Source of the DNA: ZC4RG20 sp964553875
GTDB lineage: Bacteria; Pseudomonadota; Gammaproteobacteria; Steroidobacterales; Rariloculaceae
Reading direction: 5' to 3'
DNA length: 64,000 bases
Assembly (NCBI GenBank): GCA_964553875.1
Contig: CAZKNH010000005.1
Coordinates: forward strand, 1 to 64,000
Part shown: piece by piece, positions 35,264-43,003 of the stretch
Numbering within the stretch: the stretch's first letter is position 1
Layout of the letters: each line of letters begins with the position of its first letter
Program-made: the position numbers and the translations under genes
Notes under the pieces: model-generated
Seen by the model: only the letters and a program-made list of their open reading frames with translations
The model's database searches: none
Told to the model about the DNA's origin: nothing

Positions 35264-36130
35264 ATGACAAAGCTTAAAGCTCTTTGCTACCTCTTCATTG
35301 CAGGCATTCTCGGGCCGGCATGCGCAAACGCCGACGATTACTTCAACTGGCTGAAGGCGCGGTCCGAGACGATTCTCGCTCGCGGCTACCAATCGCAAGC
35401 CGAGATCGATGCCGACATCAACGCGTCCAATCCGTCGAACCGGGTCCGACCGCCCGTCTACGACTCGACCGTGAAAGGCGCGCGTTGGACGATTCCGGCC
35501 GGGCAGGCGAGCGTCGCTATCCAGGACCAGCTGCGCCCGCACTTCGGCACGGTATCGAGCGGCAACTTGTTGCTGGTGTGGGAAGCGCGGTGGGATTCCG
35601 CGTTCGCGGGCAACCTCGGCGGGCTCGAGACGCACAAGGCATTCCAGCTGGCATCCGGCAATTCCGGAGACCAGCGTCGCATCGAGATTCGCACGCGATT
35701 CAGCCTCGCGCCGAGCAACGCCGTGGCGATGGTCGACGCCCGCGGGTACGTCTGGAATCCGTCGGGTCAGCCGCTCGCCGGCCAGACGGGCAGCTTCACG
35801 ATCAGGCCCAACAAGTGGACCCGCTTCTGGGCGTTCCTCGACTTCAACGCGAGAACCTTCTCGCTGTGGGTCGCGGACGAGGACACGAAGCCGGTGCGGC
35901 TCTTCAACAAGCTGCAGTACTCGAACATGAGCGGCGGCCTCGATCACTTCTGGTTCGAGTTCAACTCGAGCCAGGAGAGGGGCGGCGGCAGCGCGTTGAC
36001 GGTCTGGGGACGGAATTTCGCCGCGCTGCGCAACGTCTCCGACGTCGAATCGATCGTCAACCGGGGCGCCGTCGAGCCGGGCGAGGAAGAGGTGCTGCCG
36101 CGTCCGCCGGCCAACCTCTCGGTGCAGTAA
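35264..36130 (+). CDS. secreted lyase-like/jelly-roll protein
   Basis: A 288-residue exported protein with a signal peptide ending near ACANA (residue 23). The mature part looks like a concanavalin/jelly-roll beta-sandwich with strands such as LLLVWEARWDSAF, RRIEIRTRFSL, KWTRFWAFLDFNARTFSLWVADED and GLDHFWFEFNSSQE. I cannot assign a specific family. It may bind or cleave polysaccharide, as its neighbours suggest. The C-terminus LPRPPANLSVQ resembles the tail of the beta-helix protein (PPNPPVLSVN). It starts at ATG 35264 after a long, possibly CRP-regulated leader. Confidence 0.72.
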   Translation: MTKLKALCYLFIAGILGPACANADDYFNWLKARSETILARGYQSQAEIDADINASNPSNRVRPPVYDSTVKGARWTIPAGQASVAIQDQLRPHFGTVSSGNLLLVWEARWDSAFAGNLGGLETHKAFQLASGNSGDQRRIEIRTRFSLAPSNAVAMVDARGYVWNPSGQPLAGQTGSFTIRPNKWTRFWAFLDFNARTFSLWVADEDTKPVRLFNKLQYSNMSGGLDHFWFEFNSSQERGGGSALTVWGRNFAALRNVSDVESIVNRGAVEPGEEEVLPRPPANLSVQ

Positions 36131-36157
36131 GCGCATTCTTCCGCGTTACGTCGTGTT

Positions 36158-36181
36158 CCGGCCTCGATGATTCGAGGCCGG
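36158..36181 (+). terminator. hairpin after the jelly-roll gene
   Basis: CCGGCCTCGA (36158-36167) pairs perfectly with its complement at 36172-36181 around a TGAT loop, 27 bases after the stop codon. There is no T-run. The remainder of the 343-base gap to 36473 is GC-rich with short repeats; a TATAGT word at 36439-36444 could be a -10 element. Confidence 0.5.
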
Positions 36182-36473
36182 TCCGGCCCGGGGGGACGAC
36201 GCCCCGCTCCCGATCGCTCATGGTGGGGGGTGTCGTCACCGGGTCTCGCCGGGAAGCGTCATAACCAGTGACCCGGCGCTCACCGCCTTCGCGCACCGTC
36301 GCGCGAATCACTCAGATCAGCGCGCTTTGCCGAGACGGCCGCTCCAATAGCGGCTTCGCTCGGCCTTCGTCTGGAAACGCAGAGGCGCCCGCCGCGGCAG
36401 AATGAGACCCGCATCTCCTCCGGAACGGGCGGGTTCTGTATAGTCTCTGCCAGTCTCAACACTCCAGCGCGCG

Positions 36474-37253
36474 ATGATCATCAGCCACAAGCACCGCTTC
36501 GTCTTCGTGGAGGTGCCGCACACTGCGTCTCATTCGATCGCCGAGCAACTGATCAAGCACTATGGCGGTCAACCGATTCTCCGCAAGCATTCGAATATCA
36601 CGCAGTTCCTCGGCCAGGCGAGCCCGGAGGAGCGCCGCTACTTCAAGTTCGCGACCGTCCGGAATCCGCTCGACACCGCTACGACCGATTACGCGAAGCT
36701 CGCCGGCAACCATCGCGGGCAATTCACGAATCCGGCCATGCTGATCGAGAACGGCGGGCACGTGACGAAGGACCATCTGCGCGAGTTCAACTTCATCCGT
36801 GACCACAACGCCGATTTCCCGACCTTCTTCAAGAAGTTTCGCAACAAGCTGTACAACAACTGGTTCCTCATCGGCGATCGACACTATCAGCAGATCATCC
36901 GATTCGAGCAGCTGCAGGAAGACTTCTCGAGCGTGCTCGAGAACATCGGGATCGAGCAGGTCGAGCCGATTCCGCACGTGAATCGCACGGTCGCGAAGCG
37001 GAAGCACTACACGGAGTTCTATACGCCGGACACGTACGCGCAGGCGGCACGCTGCTACGGCCCGTTCATGAAGAAGTGGCGATACGAGTTTCCCGCAGAG
37101 TGGGGACCGATCGAAGTGCCGAGGTCGAGCGAGCTCCAGTTCAAGCTGATCGACGGCTGCGCGCAGGCCCTCGCGAGCCGCTTCACGCTCGATCCGGACA
37201 ACCCCGCTCTGCACCGGATCAAGAAGTTCGTCGACACGCTCACGCGGGGATAG
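36474..37253 (+). CDS. sulfotransferase family 2-like protein
   Basis: A 259-residue protein of the Golgi-type carbohydrate sulfotransferase family. The 5'-phosphosulfate-binding region is HRFVFVEVPHTASHSIAEQL, though the usual lysine/arginine loop is atypical (VPHTASHS), and the 3'-phosphate-binding region is KFATVRNPLDTATTDYAKL. It would transfer sulfate from PAPS to a sugar hydroxyl. It is the first of two sulfotransferases here and sits beside a transglutaminase-like gene. The start has no obvious ribosome-binding site, but the sequence begins correctly for the family. Confidence 0.8.
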   Translation: MIISHKHRFVFVEVPHTASHSIAEQLIKHYGGQPILRKHSNITQFLGQASPEERRYFKFATVRNPLDTATTDYAKLAGNHRGQFTNPAMLIENGGHVTKDHLREFNFIRDHNADFPTFFKKFRNKLYNNWFLIGDRHYQQIIRFEQLQEDFSSVLENIGIEQVEPIPHVNRTVAKRKHYTEFYTPDTYAQAARCYGPFMKKWRYEFPAEWGPIEVPRSSELQFKLIDGCAQALASRFTLDPDNPALHRIKKFVDTLTRG

Positions 37254-37290
37254 AATCAGACACGGTCGGACGAGCCGCTACGGTCGAACC

Positions 37291-38274
37291 ATGCTCCGAG
37301 CCCTTGCAGCGACTTCAGCTCTGTTCCTCGCCTCGCTGGCCGCGCTCGCGACCGTCCTGCTGCCGGCCACCGACCTGACGCGCTTCCGAAACTCGCTGCT
37401 CGCGGAGGTCGGCGAGCCCTCTGACTTCGAGTGGATGCCGGGCGCCTATCCCGCCGACTTCAAGCTCGAGTCGGTCCCTCCGCCCGATGAGATCCTTGCC
37501 GCCGTCGACGCGATCCGCGTGCGCTCGCAGAACGCACAGCAGCTGATGACGGGCTTCGTGGAGCACCTGCGCTCGAAACCGAAGAGGCGCGGACCGATTC
37601 AATCGACGACGCTCCACGCCTATCGGGAAATCATCGAGCAGGGACGCGGCTACTGCGCGGACTACACGCAGGTCTTCAACGGCCTCGCGCACACGGCCGG
37701 CCTGCCGGTGCGGGAATGGGGGATGTCGTTCGACGGCTTCGGCGGCGACGGCCACGCGTTCAACGAGGTCTACGACGAATCTCTCGGTCAATGGATATTC
37801 GTCGATCCGATGAACGGCTTCTACGTGCGCGACCGCGCGAGCGGCCGGCCGCTCTCGGCCCTCGAGTTCCGCGAGCGAACGACGCGAGCCGACGGCTTCG
37901 AGACGATCACGATCGAGCGTATCGTCGAGAACTTCCTCTTCCCGTCCGACCGGGCCGCGTTCGATTACTATGCGCGCGGCGCAGACCAGCTTTACCTCTG
38001 GTTCGGGAACAACGTCTTCGCCTACGACGCTCATCCGGCGGTTCGCGCGCTGTCGTGGTCGCGCGCCCTGGAAGGGCTCGCCGCCATCGCGCTCGGCGTC
38101 CATCCGGAGATTCGCATCTATCCGACCGAATCGAACGCCGAGATGATCGAGTCGCTGCTCCGGCTGCCCTACTACGTCTTCGGACTCACGACGCTGACGG
38201 CCCTGCTCGGGCTGTTGCTGCTGGTGCAGCTATTCGTCGCCGTACGCCGACGGCGACGCCCGCTCGCCGCCTGA
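37291..38274 (+). CDS. membrane-anchored transglutaminase-like protein
   Basis: A 327-residue protein with an N-terminal membrane segment (ALAATSALFLASLAALATVLL) and a C-terminal one (YYVFGLTTLTALLGLLLLVQLFVAV) followed by a basic tail. The domain between carries a transglutaminase-like triad: Cys in GRGYCADYTQVFNGLAHTAGLPV, His in GDGHAFNEVYDE and Asp in WIFVDPMNGFY. It has the same layout as the 33103-33939 protein but is longer. It follows the sulfotransferase by 37 bases and overlaps the convergent GT4 gene by 45 bases at the 3' ends. Substrate unknown. Confidence 0.77.
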   Translation: MLRALAATSALFLASLAALATVLLPATDLTRFRNSLLAEVGEPSDFEWMPGAYPADFKLESVPPPDEILAAVDAIRVRSQNAQQLMTGFVEHLRSKPKRRGPIQSTTLHAYREIIEQGRGYCADYTQVFNGLAHTAGLPVREWGMSFDGFGGDGHAFNEVYDESLGQWIFVDPMNGFYVRDRASGRPLSALEFRERTTRADGFETITIERIVENFLFPSDRAAFDYYARGADQLYLWFGNNVFAYDAHPAVRALSWSRALEGLAAIALGVHPEIRIYPTESNAEMIESLLRLPYYVFGLTTLTALLGLLLLVQLFVAVRRRRRPLAA

Positions 38275-39537
38275 GCTTGAGTGCGTCGGCCTGCGCGCGG
38301 CGTCCGTGACGATCTGCCTGAGCAACGCGGACAACCGTAGCGTCTGCCTGCGCCGGGAGTACTGCTCGAGCACGGCCGTCTCGGGCAGACGGTACTCCCC
38401 GGAGCGCACGTCGAGCAGAAAGCGCTCGAGGCGCGCGGCGATATCGGCTGCATCGTCGATGCGCGCCGTGCTGCCGATTCCGATCTCGTTCAGCACGCGC
38501 TGCGTCTCGCCGCGTTCGTCGACGAGCGCGAAGATGGGTCTCCGGGCGAACAGGTACTCGTAGATCTTCGCCGGCACCGCGTGGTTGTACGCGGTCCCCT
38601 GGAAGAGCAGCAGGCCGTCGGCCTCGACCATCTCGCGGATGGCCTGCTCGTAGGGGAGGTACGCCCCGAGCTCGACCAAGTCCGCCACTCCATGGCGTTC
38701 GGCGAGCTCGCCGTATCGCCCCTCGAACGCGCTCGCGCGGAGCACGACTCGGAGCGTCGATGCATCGACCTTGCCGCGGTCCTTCAGCATCCTCAACGCT
38801 TCGAAGAACGACGCCGGATTGCGCCCCTCGGGCTGCAGCGCGCCGCTGTGGACGAGCGTCAGTCGAGCTCCGTCGCCGGTCCGGGTCGCGGAGGTATCGG
38901 GATAGTTCGCCTCGTCGTAGCCGTTCGGAATGAGCTCCGTTCTCCCGACGAGCTCCGGATAGCGCTCCTCGTAGTCCTTGCGCGTGTACTCCGACGTGAA
39001 CACCACGGTGCGCGCGGCCGCGACGGTCTTCCGCTCCACCCAACGTGCCCAGCGAAAGCGCATCGGATCCCGCGGATACCCTTCGAGCGTGATCGGGTCG
39101 CGCAAGTCCGCGACCCACGGCAGGCCGCTCCAGCGCGCGAGCGTAAACGCGACCAGGTTCGTCGTCGTGATCGGAAAGGTCGACCAGATGATCTTCGGCC
39201 GGTAGCGCCGGATCAGCCGCATGCCGCTGAGCACGGCCGCCGGCCACCAGCTCACCCACGGATCCGGCCACGCCAGGCAGCCCGGATAGCGGCCCTTGAT
39301 CGCGAAATGCCGCCTCGCATCGAGGCCGAAGGCCCGGTGCACCGGCACGTCGGCGGGAATCTCGCCGAGCTGGCCAGGATGGGACTTCGCATACGCGCGC
39401 GGATGAACGGTCAGAACGGCCGGACGCCAGCCGTCCTCGCGCAGGTACCGCACGACTTTCAGCGCGCGCTGCACGCCGCTGCTGGTCGCGATCGGCGGGA
39501 AGTGGAAGGCGACGATCAGGATCGAATCGTTCGTCAT
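38230..39537 (-). CDS. glycosyltransferase family 4
   Basis: A 435-residue GT-B enzyme. ILIVAFHFPPIATSSGVQRALKVVRYL is the typical N-terminal strand-loop-helix, WVADLRDPITLEGYP and the C-terminal LTLVHSGALQPEGRNPASF and VPAKIYEYLFARRPIFALVDERGE follow. The start is ATG 39537 (MTNDSIL); an in-frame ATG at 39603 lies inside the end of the upstream GNAT-like gene and adds residues outside the family. It is the last gene of the acyl-reduction operon, so its sugar may be modified by that pathway. Confidence 0.85.
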   Translation of the reverse strand: MTNDSILIVAFHFPPIATSSGVQRALKVVRYLREDGWRPAVLTVHPRAYAKSHPGQLGEIPADVPVHRAFGLDARRHFAIKGRYPGCLAWPDPWVSWWPAAVLSGMRLIRRYRPKIIWSTFPITTTNLVAFTLARWSGLPWVADLRDPITLEGYPRDPMRFRWARWVERKTVAAARTVVFTSEYTRKDYEERYPELVGRTELIPNGYDEANYPDTSATRTGDGARLTLVHSGALQPEGRNPASFFEALRMLKDRGKVDASTLRVVLRASAFEGRYGELAERHGVADLVELGAYLPYEQAIREMVEADGLLLFQGTAYNHAVPAKIYEYLFARRPIFALVDERGETQRVLNEIGIGSTARIDDAADIAARLERFLLDVRSGEYRLPETAVLEQYSRRRQTLRLSALLRQIVTDAARRPTHSSSGGERASPSAYGDE

Positions 39538-39583
39538 TGCGCCAAGGTCCTCGGCCGTCGCCCGAGCTTCCGATGCCGGCTCG

Positions 39584-40693
39584 TCAACCGTACGCATCGG
39601 CATCCGAGTCGCCGTGGGTCAGGAACCAGCTCTCCGGGCGCAGGAGCTCCGGGAACTGCTCGCCTTCGCCGCCCGCCGCGAGCAGGAAGTGAAAGCGCGG
39701 CTCGCGCCGCGCGAAACCGAGACGCTCGAGCACGTCCGTCAACGCCGGGCTCCATGTGTGACACGTGACGGTCTGAGCGCCGTGCCGCTGCAAGCTCGTC
39801 ACCGCGGCGTCGACCAGCATCGAGACGTAGTCCGGGCGATCGAGCGGCACCACGAGATCCACGAGAAAGCCGCGTCGATAGGGATACACGTCGGTCGGCT
39901 CGCGGAGCATCGTCACGACGACGCCGACCAGCTCCCCGCGGTCTCGCATCTCGATCCGCATGAACGCCGCGAACGGCCGGTCGACGTACTTCCAGTTCAG
40001 GTACGACGCATCGCGAACGACGGCGCACGCGCACGTGGCCGCCATCCGCTTCCACAACGCATCGTGCTCGGCCGTGAATCGATCGACGCTCGCGAACGTC
40101 ACGTCCTGCGACGGCACGTGCCGTCCGCGCCTGCGGCGCAGCCCGTGCAGGAGCGCGAGGCCCGCGGCCGCCGCCTCCGCGGCACCGGCGGGCAACTTGT
40201 GTCGCAGATTCATCCGGTAGCCGCTGACGAACACGTGATGCGCAAGCGAGCAGACCTGGCGCCAGCCGAGCGCGAACTGCAGCTCGCGCATCTGCGCGGT
40301 CTGACCGAGCGACAGGTTGAGCGGCAGATCCTCGAGCGCCTTCTTGATCAGCATCGGGCCGATCGGCGAGCCGCGCACTGCCTGGCCCGCCATCGTCTCG
40401 ACGAACCAGCCGGTCACGAGCTCCTTGCCGCTCACGTGCAACCGCACCGGGAGCGCGCCCTGGTGCGCGACGACCTCGCCCTTTCTCAGATACAGCCAGA
40501 CGAGCGGCGCGATTCCGAGCCGCTCGGCCGACGCGACGAACATCCAGCGCCACCTGCCTGGAATGGTCTGCGGCAATCGGTCCGGGTATTCCTTGCGCTG
40601 GAACTCGAACACCGCCTCCTCGAGCTCCGCTCGGTAGCCGAAGATTCCGCGGGCTTCGCCGAGCGGCGCTCGGCTGGACGGCTGCTCGTTCAC
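39584..40693 (-). CDS. GNAT/FemAB-like acyltransferase
   Basis: A 369-residue protein with two GNAT-like repeats. AELEEAVFEFQRKEYPDR and WMFVASAERLGIAPLVWLYLRKGEVVAHQGALPVRL begin the first half; ELVGVVVTMLREPTDVYPYRRGFLVDLVVPLDRPD and SPALTDVLERLGFARREPRFHF the second. The start is GTG 40693 with GAGG nine bases upstream; the open frame upstream is a shadow of the SDR gene. It directly follows the ACP and SDR genes, so it is a candidate for transferring the acyl group made by this operon to a sugar. That role is inferred. Confidence 0.72.
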   Translation of the reverse strand: MNEQPSSRAPLGEARGIFGYRAELEEAVFEFQRKEYPDRLPQTIPGRWRWMFVASAERLGIAPLVWLYLRKGEVVAHQGALPVRLHVSGKELVTGWFVETMAGQAVRGSPIGPMLIKKALEDLPLNLSLGQTAQMRELQFALGWRQVCSLAHHVFVSGYRMNLRHKLPAGAAEAAAAGLALLHGLRRRRGRHVPSQDVTFASVDRFTAEHDALWKRMAATCACAVVRDASYLNWKYVDRPFAAFMRIEMRDRGELVGVVVTMLREPTDVYPYRRGFLVDLVVPLDRPDYVSMLVDAAVTSLQRHGAQTVTCHTWSPALTDVLERLGFARREPRFHFLLAAGGEGEQFPELLRPESWFLTHGDSDADAYG

Positions 40694-40719
40694 GGGTGCG
40701 CCTCGAGCATCGGTCGCAG

Positions 40720-41466
40720 TCAAAAGCGTAGACCGCCGTCGAGCTCGAGCACTCGGCCGGCAAAGTAGTCGTTCTCGCAGATGAACCGCACGCCGGCCAC
40801 GAGCTCTTCGGGAGTCGCGAACCGGCCGACGGTGGAGCCGCTCCGGATCCGCTCGCGAAAGAGCGGCGGGATCTTGCTCGTCATGCCGGTCTCGGCGAAT
40901 CCGTAGGCGATCGCGGCCACCCTGATGCCGTACACCGCGAGCTCCTGCGACCACGTCACCGTCAGCGCATCGATCGCTGCTTTGGACGCGGCATACGCGC
41001 TCTGGCCGGCGTTCCCGGCGCGGACCACCGACGAGGTGTTGATGATGACGCCTTTGTGCCGGGTCTCGAGCCAGCGCGCGGCCACCTCGCGCGCAACCAG
41101 GAACGTTCCGGTCAGGTTGCTCGCGAGCGTCGCCGACCAGTCCTCGATCGAATGCTTCTTCACGCGCTTGCCGAGCCGCGAAACCAGGGTCTGATCGCGC
41201 AGCACGGCCGCGTTGTTCAGCACGATATCGATCGTCCCCGCATCCGCGAACACCTCGGCGACGGCCGCCTCGACTTGCGCGGGATCGCTCACGTCGCAGC
41301 GGAGGAAGCGCGCGCCGGGCACGGCGGCTCGAGCCGTCTCGAGCGCCTGCTCGTCATTGTCGAGGCCCCAGACACGGGTGCCGCAGGCGGAGAACTGCGT
41401 CACGCAGGCGAGCCCGACTCCGGACGCCGCCCCGGTCACGAGCATGCCTGCCTGCGCGAGCTTCAT
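40720..41466 (-). CDS. short-chain dehydrogenase/reductase (FabG-like)
   Basis: A 248-residue classical SDR. Cofactor motif LVTGAASGVG, NNAA, catalytic Ser in INTSSVV and Tyr/Lys in YAASK are all present, and the ending LELDGGLRF is typical. 3-Ketoacyl-ACP reductases belong to this family, and the ACP gene directly upstream overlaps it by four bases (ATGA). It probably reduces a keto group on an ACP- or CoA-bound intermediate, with NADPH or NADH. Confidence 0.87.
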   Translation of the reverse strand: MKLAQAGMLVTGAASGVGLACVTQFSACGTRVWGLDNDEQALETARAAVPGARFLRCDVSDPAQVEAAVAEVFADAGTIDIVLNNAAVLRDQTLVSRLGKRVKKHSIEDWSATLASNLTGTFLVAREVAARWLETRHKGVIINTSSVVRAGNAGQSAYAASKAAIDALTVTWSQELAVYGIRVAAIAYGFAETGMTSKIPPLFRERIRSGSTVGRFATPEELVAGVRFICENDYFAGRVLELDGGLRF

Positions 41467-41708
41467 TGAGCGGCAGCCCCGGCCTTCTCGAGCAGCGCGA
41501 CGATATCCGCGATCGACTCGACCTCGATCGCGTCCTCGACCGGTATGTGCGTGCCGAAATGCTGCTGGATCGCCGACATCAGCGCCACGTGGCCCAGCGA
41601 GTCCCAGCCGTTGATGTCGCCCGGGCCCGTGTCATCCGTGAGCTGGCTCTCGCTGCATTGGAACAGGTTCGCCATGAGTGACTTCAGTTGCTTTCCGATA
41701 TCTGACAT
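41463..41708 (-). CDS. acyl carrier protein
   Basis: An 81-residue acidic helical protein with the phosphopantetheine site in NGWDSLGHVALM (Ser37), matching the ACP motif DSL. The ATG at 41708 fits an ordinary ACP length; the open frame that continues upstream is a shadow of the LuxC-like gene. It is a dedicated carrier, separate from fatty-acid-synthesis ACP, between LuxC-like and SDR genes. It probably carries the acyl chain between the AMP ligase, LuxE/LuxC and SDR enzymes. Confidence 0.92.
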   Translation of the reverse strand: MSDIGKQLKSLMANLFQCSESQLTDDTGPGDINGWDSLGHVALMSAIQQHFGTHIPVEDAIEVESIADIVALLEKAGAAAQ

Positions 41709-41734
41709 CTGTTGGATCCATCGGTGAACGGGAA

Positions 41735-43003
41735 CTAGTCGCCTGGATCGGTGCGAACCACCGACCGCGTGAGCCTCGACACGAGGCCCACGCCGTCCCA
41801 GGGATTCTCGAAGTGGTTGCCCTCGCCCGGCGCCGGGAAGCGGCACACGCCGAGATGCGCCGCGTGCTCGGTGAACTGCTCCGCGTCCGCAGGCCCGAGC
41901 CGCGTGACCACCGTTTGCACGTTGCGCGGGATATGCGGATAGACGTCCTCGACGCGCTCGAACGGGATGACCTGAACGAAGCGATTCGCGCAGTCGAGCG
42001 TCGTGCTCGGGGCGTCGGCGGCGACCACGGTCCAGTCGGTGCGCGCGTCGTGGAACACGTCGCAACCGTCGAGCAACGCCCGCGCCCGGTCGAGCACGAT
42101 TCGGTAGGTCTCGCCGAAGTCGAGCGCGTGGCGCGGGTAGGTCTTGCTCTGCTGGGCGAAGGCGGCGTTGAAAGCTTCGAGGAAAGCGGTGAAGCCGGCC
42201 GATCCGCGTGCGCCTTTCACGAAAATGTGCTGCGGCGAGCTGCAGGCGAGCTGATCGAACACGGCGACGTCGGTCGCGAGCCGCCGGATGCCGCCCGCGT
42301 CGATGAATGCCGGATCGACGACGGCGAGGCTGAAGCGCGGACCGAAGATGACGTCCTCGCAGTGCCAGCCGGCCGGCAGGTCGCGGATCGCGTCGACGGC
42401 CTCCCGGCCGCCCCACGCGATGCGGACATCGGCCGCCCGGCTCATCGCCTCGTGGGCCTCGCGGTTGTGCCGATCGAACCACACCACCTGCGTCTCGTCG
42501 GCCATCCTCGCTCCGGCCTCGGAAACTCCATGCAGCGCATCGAGCAGCGGCGACAGCACGTCACCCTGCCGGGCGCTCAGTCTGATGAAATTGCGGTTGC
42601 CGAGCACGGCGGACATCGCCCACGAGAACACTGCAAGCAGCGGAACATTGCCCGCGACCCAGTGGCAGACGAGCCCCTTCGGCACCGTGCGAAGGCTCTT
42701 GCGCGCGTTGATCCGGACGAACCCCGACAACGAGTCGACGTCTTTCAGCTCGCGCGCGATCTGCCCGAGCAGGAAGTCGCTGTCGAGGAACGAGGCCAGG
42801 AAGGCGAGCCCCTCGCGGGGCAGCTTGTCCCGCAGCCCGGATCCCGGCGCGAGGATCATTCTCGACAGCTCGCCGAGCGCGCTCAATCGGCCGCGAAAAT
42901 CGACGGGCCCTGCTCCGCCGTGCGCCGAAAGCTTCGCGAGCGAGTCCTCGATGCTTCGGGCCGCCGACGGCGCCGGATACGCGAACTCAACGGCGGACGA
43001 CAT
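41735..43003 (-). CDS. LuxC-like acyl-CoA/acyl-protein reductase
   Basis: A 422-residue protein of the LuxC family (aldehyde-dehydrogenase-related), which reduces an enzyme-bound or CoA-bound acyl group to an aldehyde with NADPH. The LuxC-type CHWVAGNVPLLAVFSWAMS is at about 113-131, the nucleophilic cysteine is C254 in VFDQLACSSPQHIFV, and a late CRFPAPGEGNHFENPWDG region follows. It overlaps the LuxE-like gene by 17 bases. Luciferase genes are absent, so the aldehyde is used for something other than light. Confidence 0.88.
   Translation of the reverse strand: MSSAVEFAYPAPSAARSIEDSLAKLSAHGGAGPVDFRGRLSALGELSRMILAPGSGLRDKLPREGLAFLASFLDSDFLLGQIARELKDVDSLSGFVRINARKSLRTVPKGLVCHWVAGNVPLLAVFSWAMSAVLGNRNFIRLSARQGDVLSPLLDALHGVSEAGARMADETQVVWFDRHNREAHEAMSRAADVRIAWGGREAVDAIRDLPAGWHCEDVIFGPRFSLAVVDPAFIDAGGIRRLATDVAVFDQLACSSPQHIFVKGARGSAGFTAFLEAFNAAFAQQSKTYPRHALDFGETYRIVLDRARALLDGCDVFHDARTDWTVVAADAPSTTLDCANRFVQVIPFERVEDVYPHIPRNVQTVVTRLGPADAEQFTEHAAHLGVCRFPAPGEGNHFENPWDGVGLVSRLTRSVVRTDPGD

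Noticed and set aside
36371..36387. GG-N10-GC pattern resembling a sigma-54 promoter upstream of the sulfotransferase gene
   Set aside because: The -12 element lacks the TT of TTGC, so only the GG/GC spacing matches.
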